Shown here: one piece after another, positions 1 through 13,700 of the stretch
Position numbering within the stretch: the first letter of the stretch is position 1
Layout of the letters: each line of letters begins with the position of its first letter
Source: Macrosoma leucophasiata
Lineage: Eukaryota; Arthropoda; Insecta; Lepidoptera; Hedylidae
Direction: 5' to 3'
DNA length: 64,000 bases
NCBI GenBank assembly: GCA_036365455.1
Contig: JAWQUS010000017.1
Coordinates: 10,788,001 to 10,852,000 of the forward strand
Translations under genes and position numbers: made by a program
The notes under the pieces: model-generated
Told to the model about the DNA's origin: nothing
Seen by the model: only the letters and a program-made list of their open reading frames with translations
Database searches by the model: none

Positions 1-1321
1 AAGTGGCGAAGTTGCTCGTTCCCGGTTTATTACACGGCCGGACTCGCTCGCTATTAATCTCGCGGGAAGAGACGAAAGCCGGAGCACCTGTTTACAAATT
101 GTTCGCCCACTGTCTATTTAACCGATTACCAACCATTTTTGCCGCGCGACTATCATTCAAACTGTAGCTGAGTCAGACTCTGTCCGATCAAATTATATCG
201 TGTAAACAATATCACGAATTGAGCAAGACTTTGAACGAGTTTAAATTGTATTATGCCGCGTAGGATTCAAATTGGGTACTTTTGTTTGTAAGTGAAATGG
301 GGAAGACTTAAAGCACCCAAAATCAGCTCCTTGATAAAGTTAAGAGATTTCAATGTAGATGGGTTGCCATTCTCAAGAATGGCCTCGGGTATTATGCCTC
401 TGTGCCAGAAATGACAGGATCGTACAAAATTCTAGGCAATACCATCGTCTATGAAACATGTGTGCAAAAGTAAAACCGTCAAAAGTGTTGCGCAATTCGT
501 GATATAGTCCAATATAATGGATCGTCTAGGGCAGGCCTTGCAGTTCACCTGTGCCATAAATTAGTCGGGAAAGGTCAGCCTCGTCAAGCGAACGTGCAGT
601 TGAAGGGTAATAGTGAGTTTCGCTTTGTGCGGACTGTACACGCTCTAGGGGCTTAACTAACTCGTCAACAGGTTGTGAAACGCGACTCAAAAGCGGCTAG
701 AGTTGAACATGAACGTTTTCCGGCGCGTGTCGACGTACCAAAGGGCGCTGATTACGCGCCGTCGCTCTGTTTCGTAATTACAAGATTGGCGCAGTCGCGG
801 AGTGCCCGTAATTAAATACATTATATTGCGCCTTTAGTGAATACCGCGCCCGAACTAAACGTGAGAAATACAACTTCAACGTTTAATTTTGAAAGCATTG
901 GCGTATCAAGTAATTAACACAAGCGCCGTCGTGTACGATTAATTTAAGTCTTGTCATGACTTACGCGACGTGACTTTGATTGTTTTCTTTTAATTACGTT
1001 CGCAGTTGTAGAGTTATATTTCTTTTGGATTTTACACCACAGTCTAAAACTGCTTCTTTTGAACGATTTTTTGTTTATCTATATAGACGAACCTGGTTTT
1101 TCAAAAAAGGAAAAGGATCCGAGTTATCAGTTTAATTATTACTTATATTAGATAAAATGTCAGTATCGATGTGGAAAGTATCATGAAGATTACATACGAC
1201 GAATTCGTCTTCGACGAAAATTAATATTTGAACTAACGGTGCCACGAATTCTTTGTCAGATTGTAGTAATCTACAAACTAGCAACTGAAAAAAGTAATTT
1301 TATATTTGAGAAAATTATAAA
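1..1321. other. Non-coding intergenic DNA
   Basis: No open frame here resembles a protein and no RNA gene was recognised. The sequence is AT-rich with short GC-rich patches. The only identifiable item is a decayed LINE tail near 380-432. Confidence 0.6.
380..432 (-). repeat. Degenerate LINE 3' tail fragment
   Basis: The stretch TTATGCCTCTGTGCC followed by AGAAAT and CGTACA matches the minus-strand form of the LINE 3'-tail family seen in good copies at 21310-21599 and 33432-33720. Only about 50 bp of the middle of the family unit survive. Confidence 0.5.
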
Positions 1322-1323
1322 AT

Positions 1324-1566
1324 ACTTGTTGCCCGCGGCTCCGCCCGCGTGTCGGTCGCTTTTCGCGTAACGTGTGGAAACTCATCAAATCATCCCATGA
1401 CATGCCACAGGAACATTTTTTCGGGATAAAAACTATCCTATGTGTTAATCCAAGTTACCCTCTATGTGTGTGCCAAATTTCATGAAAATCGGTTCAGCAG
1501 TTTTTGTGTGGATAAACTAACAAACAAACAAACATACAAATTTTCGCATTTATAATATTTATATAC
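1324..1566 (-). mobile_element. Non-autonomous Helitron-like relic
   Basis: On the minus strand this ends in a GC-rich hairpin segment (GCGGGCGGAGCCGCGGGC) followed by AACAAGT, a mutated form of the CTAGT end of lepidopteran Helitrons. The other side is a TTTATAATATTTATATA segment like the usual 5' end. The same hairpin motif recurs at 3911 and 10722. There is no coding capacity. An RTE-type assignment is possible because the internal portion is shared by many lepidopteran repeats. Confidence 0.5.
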
Positions 1567-3910
1567 GATATACGATTTCATCCATATTAGCAATAAAATT
1601 TTTTTAGGACCTCTCAGACTATTCAGCAAACAATTCAGGCTTACAATCTGCAATCAGTGCCCGGCCGTTCGAAACCTCGAGCTTTATAAAGACGGATAGC
1701 ATTGTTCGCCGGCGTCGGCAATTCGGACTCATCTACGGCCCTCTTAATCTAATTACGCCTGCCCGCTCGCCGCCGACTGCGCCCGAAACACCCCTCATGC
1801 CTTACACTGCTTTAAATATGAAAATGTTTTCTCAATTAACCCCTCAAATGCAAAACGATTATACAATGTTATACGCAAATAAATGGCTGCCCATTTCATT
1901 ACTGCCCAACAAAATACACAAAATATTTTGCAATCATTGATTGATATGTTTTATTCAACCGCCAATATTGCTGCGGTTCGCCTCTTCAATAAAATATATT
2001 GGCCGGAAGATTGCATTCGGGGTAATCAATGCGAAACAATAAATTCGGTGTCAATCGATGCGGCGTCGATTTTAATGTCGGCCATAACCGAATTGAAAGT
2101 TGAGTGGCACGTTAGGTCGGTAAATGGATATCTGAGGAGGAATTCTCGACTGCACTGTTGCGCCGTGTCGATTAATTGAATTATCCCAGGAGAGGTTGAC
2201 GGTGTTCCGGGCGGAGGCAGAGCAAGCACGTATACCAGTATAAGCGAGTACCGATTGAGGTGCTTTTGTGCATTGGGTCCGATCCAAACACTAATAAATA
2301 AGCAATGTAATATAAGATAAACAAAGGGGTAGTTACGTTGAGGTAATCATGATTATGATGGTTGAATGAATTTTACTTTGCGTGTAAAAAACCTGTCTCC
2401 AAATGTCTTGATATTAGTTTTACACTTCCTGATTCTACAGTCTAGTCTAGATTCTGTATTGTAATCATTCTGGGATACCTACGGATGATCGATACACTCT
2501 GCACGAGCACTTGTTCAAATTATTTTTAAAAATTAATTGAACACAGACAGGAATATTGTTCATAAATCTTGTCTGGTTATCAGAAATTGAAAATATTTTA
2601 TGATTGGTAATTACGGTTACATTGTTCCTTTGCCAGGTTGAATCGGACGCAGTGCAAACGCGCTCGTATAGTGCTCGCTACACTTAGCCCGAGTGCGCCA
2701 CTAACTCGATCCGATTCAACTTGGGCTATTTACACTCCCGGCTTCAATTATGCCTCTACTTTGATATGCAAATCCGGTCGCTTTTGGGTAATTACGTAGA
2801 CGCTTCCCCGAGTATCGTTTGCAAACGTCAGAATACGCTGCCTGTAATTTATTTGAAATACCACGTTCCACTGGAATGTTTGTGACGCTTATACATAATA
2901 CAATTTTGATGATGTTAAATGTTCAACATGTATGAATTCAAATAGATACAGATGTTTTTTTTAGATTGTATCTCTTAAATGGCACATATTAACATTTTCA
3001 TTGACTGCCAATCGATCCCAATGTCAAAATAGAATTTAAATGGCCCCATATAAATGTATATCCGCGTTACACAACTGAACGACATTACAAAACATTTTGT
3101 AAAAAGAACCGACTTAATTGGACGATGGAATAGTAAAGAAGTAAATAAACAGTGAATACTTCCAATTCAGTGGTTTCTCGAGGCGGAAATGTGTAGTTGT
3201 TAAACAAGCGTCCAGAGATTTTGCAGCGTTCGAGGTTTGCAATAGAAAATGTCGGTTGTTCGGTAAGGTTATGAATAGCTGCGGCACGAATCCCGGCAAA
3301 CTCCCCGGACACGGTTAACTCTGTTATTAGCTTAGCAGTAACGGGAGTCAGAAACTGGCAATGAAAGCCGGACCACCCTTTCCTAACCACAGCCCACCGG
3401 GACCTCGCCTAACTTATTGCTCATAGTCATTGCAGCCGGTATATCTAACCGTATTTCCAAAAATTACTTCACTGTTTTTCGTACGATTGTTTTGATTGTT
3501 GTTTCGGTTCACTTTTTTGTTTATTTCAAATACCGGTTTATCTTAATATTAGGTTGTATACGTAGTATTTTTATTGCGTATTTCTGTATTAATTGAATAA
3601 CAAAATTCATGCGTTTATAGGTAATTTACCTAGTTATTCATTAAATATATTTTTATTAGGCATACTAAATCTAGAGACTTGGTATGAAGATAAAATATAG
3701 GCGCCTATTTTTCGCGATAAATAAATCAAAATACGTTCCTAATTGTTCTAAAAAGGATTCAAATATTGTCCCTTTCTTATACATTGTTGTCATGAAACTA
3801 TAATGTTTGTAATCACGTTATGGAATATTATATCAATCTTATCTAATTACTGTTGGATAATTCATAAAACAACTGATAATTGGTGATAATATTGATGTAA
3901 TTATTTAAAT
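1567..3910. other. Non-coding intergenic DNA
   Basis: Nothing with gene-like structure was found. Small open frames (for example 1883-2179 on + and 3085-3390 on -) lack recognisable domains, plausible splice context or biased composition. The stretch alternates AT-rich DNA with short GC-rich islets near 1660-1790 and 2640-2710. Confidence 0.6.
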
Positions 3911-4048
3911 ACTAGTTTTTTGCCGCGACTTCGTCCGCGTGTAATTTTAATCGTTGCAAATTGTAGCCTTTATGTTATTCTAATGTATAACCTAACCTAT
4001 ATTACTGAAAGGTTTCAGCCAAATCCGTCCAGTAGTTTTTTCGTAAAA
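3911..4048 (-). mobile_element. Truncated Helitron-like relic
   Basis: It begins ACTAG, then TTTTTTGCCGCGACTTCGTC, the reverse complement of a Helitron 3' end (hairpin plus CTAGT). The body breaks off where the tRNA-derived SINE begins at 4051, so the SINE probably inserted into or beside it. Confidence 0.5.
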
Positions 4049-4050
4049 AA

Positions 4051-4370
4051 GTAACTGCCTCGGTAGCCTAGTGGTAGCAGGCCACTACTACTACGCAAAG
4101 GTCCTGGGTTCGATTCCCGGGTAGGGGGTTATCAGAGATAATGGTGTAAAGTCCTTTATCTCTGGTTCTATTGGGATTTTTCCATTTTCTGGCAATTTCC
4201 CAGTACCTTGAAGTTGGTAATGTGTCCGGAGATGTGAACAGGCTCGCCACCTGTTACATGGGCCAAAATGAAACCGGCGAATCGTGGGTGTTTGCATGTA
4301 TGCTTGAATGCATGCATTTACCTCTGCCTACCCCTTCGGGGATTACAGGCGTGAAGTTACGTTTAGTAAC
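4051..4370 (+). mobile_element. Full-length tRNA-derived SINE
   Basis: A tRNA-like head (about 4053-4126) has an A box, GGTAGCCTAGTGG, and a B box, GGTTCGATTCC, which form a type 2 RNA polymerase III promoter. A tRNA-unrelated body follows and ends in a tail with CTGCCTACCCCTTCGGGGA and GGCGTGAAG. That tail resembles the 3' end of the RTE-like LINE at 63365-63704, which suggests the SINE borrows that LINE's reverse transcriptase. Other copies lie at 14273-14470 and 27299-27402, both on the minus strand. Confidence 0.85.
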
Positions 4371-4432
4371 TACATATCAGACAGTTAAGACAATTTAACA
4401 AAAACAATTAAATAAAACAAACAAGTGATATT

Positions 4433-5505
4433 TATATCTTGATCGTGTAGCCGCTACACGATCAAGATATAATTATCACTTGATACGCTACACTGTAGCG
4501 TATCACTTCTGGTCGATTAGAACGGGTGGCCGCTAGGTGAGCACAATCTGTGAGCGCACGGATGAGGGGAGATTTGAGGCGCATTAATAACAATGTCAAT
4601 GAATTCGGATTGCTTCCAGCTTCATGTTGAGCCTTTGTAGCTTCCATTGTGCGCGACTCTACATAAACATTTTCACTTGTAAACTACTAGATATAGTTAG
4701 CGTTTTCTTTTTTGCGGTTGGAGTTTAAATGTAGCTAAGTGTTCCGTCCCGATTAGTGAGCGAAATAAATACTATGTGGTAGTACCATCTACTTTGAGCG
4801 CTGTTCGGAAAAAATGGTCATAATTTCGAATATACACTAAAAATTCGAACCAGCCCATTATGACATGTTTATTAAACATCCAAACTAAACTCGTAATCAA
4901 TTAAACAAACAAATTATGTAGGTATCTTTGATCGTGTAGCGAGCATATCACTTCCGGCCGATTGGAGCGGGTGGGCACGCTAGGTGAGCACAATCTGTGA
5001 GCGCACGGATGAAAGATTTGCGACGCAATGTGAATGAATTCGGATTGCTTCCAGCTCCACGTTGAGCCTTTGTAGACACCATTGTGCGGAACACTACAAA
5101 AATCGTTTAAATTGTAATCTACTAGTATCGCTCGCGTTTCCTTACTCGTGGTTTATCTCTAAAAGTCTAGTATTCCTCACCAAATCGTGTGCGAACTGTC
5201 TTGTTGAAATAATTACCATAATTTAGAATAACCACTAGTAGAAATTTGATCATAATCAATCAATCAGTTGACATATTTACTTTAATCTCAAAACTAAACT
5301 CGTAATCAATTAAACAAACAAGTGATGTATCATTGATCGAGTAGCGTATCACTTCTGGCCGATTGGAGCGGGTGGGCGGGCTAGGTGAGCACAATCTGTG
5401 AGCGCACGGATGAGAGGAGATTTGAGGCGTATTAATAACAAACGTGAACGAATTCGGATTGCTTCCAGCTCAATGTTGAGCCTCTATATAGCCGCCATTG
5501 TGAAT
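4433..5505 (+). repeat. Three-unit tandem array with ~170-bp conserved cores
   Basis: Three direct copies occur with conserved cores at about 4500-4655, 4945-5095 and 5350-5505. The shared core includes GTGAGCACAATCTGTGAGCG, CGGATGA, GAATTCGGATTGCTTCCAGC and GTTGAGCC. Cores are preceded by a shared leader (ACTCGTAATCAATTAAACAA in units 2 and 3) and GATCGTGTAGCG or GATCGAGTAGCG. Spacers between them have diverged. Unit starts are about 490 and 405 bp apart. Unit 1 begins with two perfect palindromes (4433-4471 and 4481-4505). There is no open reading frame common to the cores. It may be a decayed repeat, a non-coding RNA cluster or a regulatory array, and I cannot tell which. Confidence 0.8.
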
Positions 5506-8500
5506 ACTATATGTATAAATCTTTTTAGTTTCTTTTTCACATGAATGAAATAGATTCCATTTTATTTTAAAAGTAGCTCATGTCCCGTTCCATATCGTTT
5601 ACAAAATTTGTATTCACTCTTTTATTTTAAAATAATGAAATACTATTTAGAATGTTCATTTAGTCAATATTCGACCATCGTAAATAACACTTAAATGATC
5701 CGCCCTTGTCTTATGATAATCCTGTTTCTAAAACCAACTTCTTAGCGATACGTGATAAAGAACCTAACTGATGTGATTTATTTAGGATTAACTTTCCACT
5801 AAGAAGTATTTCAAGTATAGCTTTAAGTGAAATGTCGTCGAAAGGAATATTTTTCTACGTTGCATTGGCGAGCGCCTCTTGGCAGGATTTACCTTACGCA
5901 AACCTGCCTCAGTTAATTGAAAGAGCTTCTTTCATTTAGTGTAATATTTTATGGCATGGAGTCTGTGGAGCCGCGGCCGCGGCGGGAGCTTGCGGTTTCA
6001 CTCTAACACGTACCACGCTTTTCATAGCGCCCTCTCACCAAACCGGCGCTTAAGACTCTTTATATTAGGTACTCAAAGCAACAAGAAAATAATTTAATCT
6101 TCTCCACGGAATCGGAATATAAATTTGTTTTCAACATTATCTTAATCGCTACTTCTATTTTTTATCATCGCCCAGCGTGGGCTTATTTCTCGAGAACCAT
6201 TCCTTTCCGCTTTGGTTTTTCTTTTAAACGAAACAATTACTTTTTGACGAGAATTCGCATTCGTTAATTTATGTACACAAAGCTATAGCAGCTTTGTGTA
6301 CGTTTCATTCATTTAAATTAAATTCAAGGCGTACGTACAATACGTCGTGTCAATATTTAATGTTTGTTATTATTATTGCGGTAATTCTAAACGTCAGGCG
6401 AGAAACATAAAGTGTAATAACGAGCAATAAAGCAACGGAATAAGGGCGTGTTATAATTAGCGTTAAAGTCGGAGGGTAGATTCTGCGGTGTGCAGACATG
6501 AGCCGCAATAAATCGCCCACACGCAACGATGCTGCGCCTCGCCAGATAAGGGTCATCGCGACTAAATTAACCACTATTACACTGTTACAATCCCAACCAT
6601 CAACAAACAACCTCACACCATCGACGTTAAGGCTTTACGACTTCTCGCACCTATTAAGTACCCACGTGATGCACCTAATATACCCGCTATACGAACGGCT
6701 TATCTGCCCATAGAAGCTTATGAAATGCTCTCCAAAAAGTTTTATAAATTACAATAAACTATGTACGTAACTACGTGATTAACATAATGTTTCTAGAATG
6801 TTCCACTTTTGTCTTGTAAACGAGCATAAAGTGAAAGAACAAATTGCGAGTTTCCCCAGTATTTTCCTCGCTCGGAAAAATATATGTTTTATTAAAGCTC
6901 GGCATTTCCGAGAGCGAGGCAACCCTCAGGGCGAGGGTGGCGGGTGGCGGTCGGCGATGGGGGGTGGGGGTCGGCGGCGCGCCAGTGTATAACAGACAGT
7001 AGAAGGATATAAAACATATTTACGCGCCTATAAAGTACTCTCGTACGTTCGTTCTCCACCATTTTCTTTGTTTCTTACTCGTAGCCAATGATAATGCTTT
7101 CTCCCGTTCGGTTAAACTTATTTCACTTCCGTCTTATCTGCCTTTTCCACAGCACTTTTATTTATAAGCCGAGTGGTGATACATAACAACCCGATATAAA
7201 CGGCTGCGGCTCCCATGATCATATTTTACTGCCAACCTCACTCAATTGTGCTGTCGATGATTTTAGTTATTACGTCAAACATCGCCAATAAAGAGCTATA
7301 TCTCTACGTTAAAATACATTTATGCTCCCACCCACTCTTCAAGGTAATGTAGAAAATAGGTAGGTTCGCGCTGAAATAGCTACTTTATATCATAGAGTAA
7401 GTACACAACTGATCGTGTTAAATTAAAGTCAGCGAACAGAAAGAGGAGAGCTCTTGACGCTATTCAGAACGACTAGAACGGAAGCCAGAGCGTTAACAGT
7501 AAAGCGAGGAGCGTCTTAATCTTGTGCGACAGTACGGCTCAGAGCAGAAACCCCTTGCGTAGGTGAGAGGGTGTAATAACAAGTCTCCCTCCATCGCCGT
7601 CTCACCACCCCTTTATCGTCCACAAGCTTACCCGCTTGCAAACTTTGAAGATCCGTATTATTCCGTCGCACCAACCGGGTCGACTTGAAAAGACTCAACT
7701 TGCATCTTGCAGCGATGCAAACTAAACTTTAAATGTTATTGTGCACATATTCCACGTCTTAATTACGCTTATAGCCAAGATACCAGTAGAGTTATAAGAT
7801 TAATATTTATAGTAAATTATAGTTCCACACAATTTTGAACCAATGAAATGAAATGAAATTTGAAATGAATTATAGTTCCAATGATTGAACATTTTTCTTC
7901 GTAATATGATATAAAGTCGTACCCGTTTCTATTAAAAAAAGTTAGATTGTAATATTTATAAGAGATACTTTTACACGTACTCCAACCGCACGTTTGAGAA
8001 GGCCAGCTTGTGTTTTGCAAATGAAACAAGCATTTTGAATACTAAAAACATTGTTGCCACTTCCGGAACATGTAGGACAAAGACGTTTCGTCAAAGGGCC
8101 GTAATTATCCGTAGGCGGGCGAGTGTTAGCACTCGACGCTGAGGTCGAGATATCTCTCGACGGATCAGCAGCTCACTCGGGATGCACTCTGCGATTCCGT
8201 TTGTCACTGCACCCGGCTGCGGTGTGAGCTCTCGCTCTGATAAACGCATGTCAACGTGCTTTGAGTACGAAGCGCCTTTAACCACTGTAGCTATCTGCAG
8301 GCTTAGCTCTGTAACACATCTATGTTTTGCCACGGCCGTTATGAAATAGTTATTACTTGTTTCTGTCATCTGTACGTTGTTCCCCCCACATTTACTGAGC
8401 TCGATCAACGCTCTACAATATTAAAAGCCACTTGTTTCAGTCAGAATAAAATTATTTATAAATATTGCAATGTTCTTGTGGAAGATTCGCGGGTCATGGA

Positions 8501-10536
8501 AATGTTTTACTCATTTAACTGTTACTTAATTGATACACATGTTAAAATATTTACACGAATATCTGATATAATTCTTTTGAATTATTTTAAATATGTTTAA
8601 GCGTAATGATTCGTATCATGTTGTTATTTTACTACACTCGCTTATGTCGAGCAACATAATGGCACGTTTCTTATTCATCGTATGACATAAAATTACAAGT
8701 TATCGCGAAACATGAGCCAAAATATGCTGCTGGCTCGTATAAGGAGCATGCGACACATTACGTAGATAAGCCGAGCTATTTGCACGTCGGCGGCGACGGC
8801 GGCGTGTGAGCGACACGGGACGGTACGTAATTAGCCGGCCACAAAGTTCACCGGAATGCTTTAAACGCGGGCACATGCTTACTATCTCGATTCACATAAT
8901 GCACCTAATTCGTTCCCACTGAACATCTAGAACCACAACACACCGTACCCTTTTTGTTTCATCCACTTATTTAAAGAAAATCTACCCGTTCTTACACTCT
9001 GTAAGTGCAAAGTTGTTCACGATCCAGTGCTGATTACTTTCTGGCCTCGATTACTTCTTTCTTTGTTTTGATTGGCTCAAGATCACTACGTTTTCCTATT
9101 AGCACAAAGGCTTTTACACTACTGAACTTCCAGTTTCCAAGTGCTCTTCATTACCATTCTTTGCGATTCAACATAAAAGTTTCAACGTTGCTCTGACACC
9201 TTTTATTTTGTTCGTCATAGATACGTATTTCCGTTCTAAATTCGCTCATAATATCCTCGTTTGGCCTTGCGATTGACAAAATTGATATTCTTTCGTCTTT
9301 TTATAAATGTTGTTTTCTTACCTCGTTTTTTTTTCGTCGTTAAGTATATCGAGTAAGCATAGCGAAACGAGCATCCGTCCGCCTAAGAAGATAAGAGTTT
9401 ACGGTTCAAGTTTCAGCGGTCGTTATTTATGTCGTAAATTGTTCTACGTCGTTAGCGGCACGAGAAAACGGCGAAATTAAGCATGAGACGACAACGAGAT
9501 AAAGTGGTCTAGTCTATCACTCCATAACTTGAACCGTTCTAATCCATTAATAATGCGGCAACTTCGTGACAAAAGCCAATTTATATATTCCGTCTGGAGT
9601 GAAATTTCTGGGAATTATTATAAAGTAATCTAAGTTGGGCGACCCGCAGAGAGATGAGAGGGTTGACAGGTGTTTAAAATATACGTGCAAGTTCCCTCGC
9701 TAGAGATTCGCCGTAATACATCCGAGACCGAGACAGGACTCGCTGGAGCGTACGCTTCCACGATTAATTACTCGTTCCGACACTCGGTGTACTTATGTTT
9801 CACTTTCCAACAAATAGCTAACACTGATACATTATTGTCCTGAAAGCTTAATTAGTTTTCACTCGCTTTCTTTATAGTCTGACTATTATTTAACATTGCA
9901 CTCTACATATCTATGATGACTCTTTATTTTATATCTGCTTTAACAAAAGTGTCTTCATGACTGATTTATGTTACGTACATATCTATTATGTCATTAATGA
10001 ATGTATTGTGCGAAACAAATATCAAATTACGTCACCGTTTTAACTAGCTTTTAACTTTCTATATTCGTATATCTTGTTGCGCTACATACAACCTCTCGAC
10101 AATAGTAGAGCTTCGTAAATATGGAAATAATCAAGTTTAATATATATGTATTATTTTTATCGCTCTGCTTAGTAATATCCTGTTAAGAGGACCAATATAT
10201 GCTGTCCGCGGCGTGCATATAAATTCCAAAGCACACAGTCTCGCTCGTGACATGTGAACACAATGTGAGCCAGTGTTAATGGCCACTCGCCTGACTAACT
10301 CATCTGCCAACAATCAACAAGAGATGCTTTTAATTGGCTACCGACGCACGTCGCTCCCGACCTCGTCGCCTGTCACGGACCTGTCATGATAAACACGTAA
10401 TTTGTCGACCAATACTCGTTTCGTTGATAGAATATCAAAAATATCTTACCTGTTTTTAATTTAAATGAGTTGTACTTTAACTGGAATTCTTTGTCCATAC
10501 CTATCTAAATCAATATCTTATTGAACAGAAGTGTAA
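5506..10536. other. Non-coding DNA with GC-rich islets
   Basis: No supported gene. GC-rich islets occur near 5960-5995, 6900-6990 and 8780-8840 within otherwise AT-rich sequence. A 12-bp-arm inverted repeat sits at 6273-6301. Small open frames at 7516-7698, 8091-8408 and elsewhere have no recognisable content. Confidence 0.55.
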
Positions 10537-10722
10537 TCTATAATATAAAAATAAGTCGGGTTTTCCTTCCTGACGCTATAACTCCAGAACGCACGAACCG
10601 ATTTCCACGGTTTTGCATTCGTTGGAAAGGTCTCGGGCTCCGCGAGGTTTATAGCGAAGAAAATTCAGGAAAATATTAATAAAATGACATCCACGCGGGC
10701 GAAGCTGCGGGCAACAGCTAGT
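10537..10722 (+). mobile_element. Short non-autonomous Helitron
   Basis: The 186-bp unit starts TCTATAATATAAAA and ends GCGGGCAACAGCTAGT, matching the 5'-TC and 3'-CTAGT ends and the subterminal GC-rich hairpin expected of lepidopteran Helitrons. The base before it is A, as usual; the base after it is C rather than T. No coding sequence is present. Confidence 0.65.
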
Positions 10723-13700
10723 CAGTCATAAAAGAGTCACCTAAATTTTAGCAATTGTTTAAAAGGTTGTATTAATTGCTCTTCGCCTAATTTGTGAACT
10801 TCTTGCCCTTGTGCCTTCGAAGAGAGTTGCATTTCTTCCCAATTTATTTATTCGTAAGTACAGTAAATTCTCCGCTTATCAAAAATCAATCAAATATAGC
10901 TTTTATTGCCCTTTATAACAACCGCATAAGGCGCCCATGTGCTCAAGCAACCAGTCCCCTGATAGTACCTACCTGTTATCCTTTCATGTGCATAGATTGC
11001 CAAGTTATCTGATATCCCGGCTTCGATACATCGAGTATGGGGATGAAATATATGTATTGTACAGATTGCCAGTTGCACTCATAAATAAAAAACCTTTTAT
11101 TTCACTCAAATTTCCGTTTCATATAACAGGCTGTTATCTAATTTCGGATTTGTTCGAATACTCTATTAAATAAATTAATGATTCAATCAACATTATAAAA
11201 ATATGAAATATTTTAATATAAATATGCAAGCATTTTTTTTTAATTGATCGAACCTGATACTTTAAAATAAGTATAAAAATGTTAATATTTTAATTAAATA
11301 AAGATCCACAATAATCCACATGTAAGTATGCATAAATGCATCCAACAGAACCATCTGAACAGGGACATCAGCTTTGGAAATTATGAGATAAGATGTATGA
11401 TTCAAAAAGTTGCCGGAAACCATAACGTTATCCTTCAGTAGTTTATTGAACCATTACAACTTCGCTTTACAAATACTTTCACTTAACCGTTATAATGTTG
11501 TTAGTAAATTCCAATTTCTCATGATTACAAGAGGCATTCTACCATTGCATACAAATAACCCAGATATCGCAGCCGTGCATTGCATAAGTAGAGCGGTTTC
11601 TCTAATTCAATTAGGATTCAAAACGTATAAAGAGATTAAATGGAGCTTTTAATGGGTATTGGAGGAAGCGGAACCGGTCGGTCGCGGCGCGGCGGGGCCG
11701 TGTAATATCGCCAATGTACATTCTCGCGAGCTCATTAAAGTGGTCTTCGTCCTCGCCTCGCGTTTATCTTATTGGTTCCACGCTCCCTCACTATACTCAA
11801 TCGGTCTCGTTTGCTTGTGCTTGTCAATTGCAATATTTTTTTTGGAGTCTCGTACCTCGAAAGGATAAATGGAATCCATATAAGATCGCTCGTGTGTCTG
11901 TTTGTCACTGCCAATTTGCATAAAAAATAGGCCAAAAGGTCCATTATTTAAATTTACACGTATGTTAATCAGTACCTAATGCTAGTTAGCTTAAATTATT
12001 TTGAAACATACTTTTTGAGGATATATTTATTTTTAATATACCATCCTAAACTTTATAAGTTTTAGAATATAGGGTAGAACTCCAAATACTGGGCCCCATT
12101 GAAAGGATGTGATTAAAGGCAATAAGCGACTATTTATTTATATAATTTATATCCGAAACTACTTGTTTTAAAATTTTGAAAAATTCAGCAAATAGTTTTT
12201 TACGTATAATCAGGTAAAGAAGTCTATCTATGGTAAGTACTTAACATTACATAGGTAAATTCTCATTTGCACGGAACCCTGTGGACGCGAGTCCAACTGG
12301 CACCTGACCGGTTTTTCAACACGCGTCTGATCTCACCCTCGACCTTTCCCTGCGTAAATAATATTATAAAATTGACGATGTAATCTCGCCCTTTTATTTA
12401 TTAACCATCATCCTTAAAGAGCAAATAAGGCCGAGATATGAATAAAACGACACCGAATAAAAATAATATGCATTAAATAAACGAGGCGTAAAATACAGCC
12501 TTTATCGTCGCCACATCGTTGACACATCGCTATCGCAATCCCATCTCGGCCGCTATTCACGCCAAGTGCACACAAACCACTCTTATAACCATTTAAATTA
12601 ATTTGTCTCTACACGATTATAATTAGTGCATCTTTGCTACTGCGATTGTTGGGCGAATAGAAGGCCCCAAGCGTATCGTTGAACATTTACTTGAATATTG
12701 CAAATCCAATGAAGCGTTGTGTGTTTATGTCGCGTCATAAATTTTACGCGAATAATGTACGAGAAGACAGATCATTATTTTATATGGATCCTAAAGTACT
12801 GTTCTCCGGCACTTGAGCGTACGTTGTCGGATTATTCCCCTCTTTATGCCGTCAAGCTAGATGCGTCGACCACTTTCTTGTTTTATACTTTGTCTCGGAG
12901 CGACTTTATGCATCGCTTCATTGCTCTTCGTCGTTTCGCTTAGTTTTCCCCTCTTTATTTTCGGCTCACGTTACTATGTAAATTTATTTTAAAACTAGCG
13001 ATCCGACAGCGACTTTTCTATTTGTTTTTTTAACGAGATATATTAACTTGCGTTATTTGTTTATCCAAAGCTTAGCTATGAATTTATTTGGTGATTTATG
13101 TGTAAAGCTACCTAAATAATTTAGTCAATACCCGACGACAACGGACCGTCGTAGTGTAATAATAATTACGTAAATCACGCTCTGTCGACCCTCGCAATAT
13201 GCTCTGAAACAAACTACATTTTTATACACAGAGCAAACAAAATGAGTTAGCGGTGCCGCTGCGTCGCTTTGCACTGTATTTCCAAGGAGCGAGCTTGAAA
13301 ATTCGCTTTAATACCTTTGTTCAACAGCGCTTTACAGCTCTCATGTTGCGCGGAAATGTTTCAGGTTTACTTTGCGTCGGGATATTTCAAGATTTCCCGT
13401 TTCGTAATAGCTTTTTTTTTAAAGGTAAACGAATACATATTATAAAAGGAATCTCGGCAACAATCTCAAGGGTTTATGTTACCAAGATACCAATTCTCAC
13501 ATGTTTCCACGCCGAACTCGGTCCCGGTGACACTTGCCTCTTTATTTGATTAGATCGTTCTCAATTCACAACCTCTCCGGTTTAAGGAAAGGGTTGGGAA
13601 CGGTCACAAAACGACTCTTTAGTGTAAAGTGGAATGTACATAAACTTGAGATAACAGAGAAAATCTAGAGCCCGGTCACAAGTCAGAAGATAAATTCGAG

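Noticed and set aside
1883..2179. 98-codon open frame in the upstream desert
   Set aside because: No homology that I can recognise, and two overlapping frames are open on the other strand.
4053..4126. tRNA gene at the head of the 4-kb SINE
   Set aside because: The A and B boxes are present, but the head continues into a SINE body with two more copies in the window.
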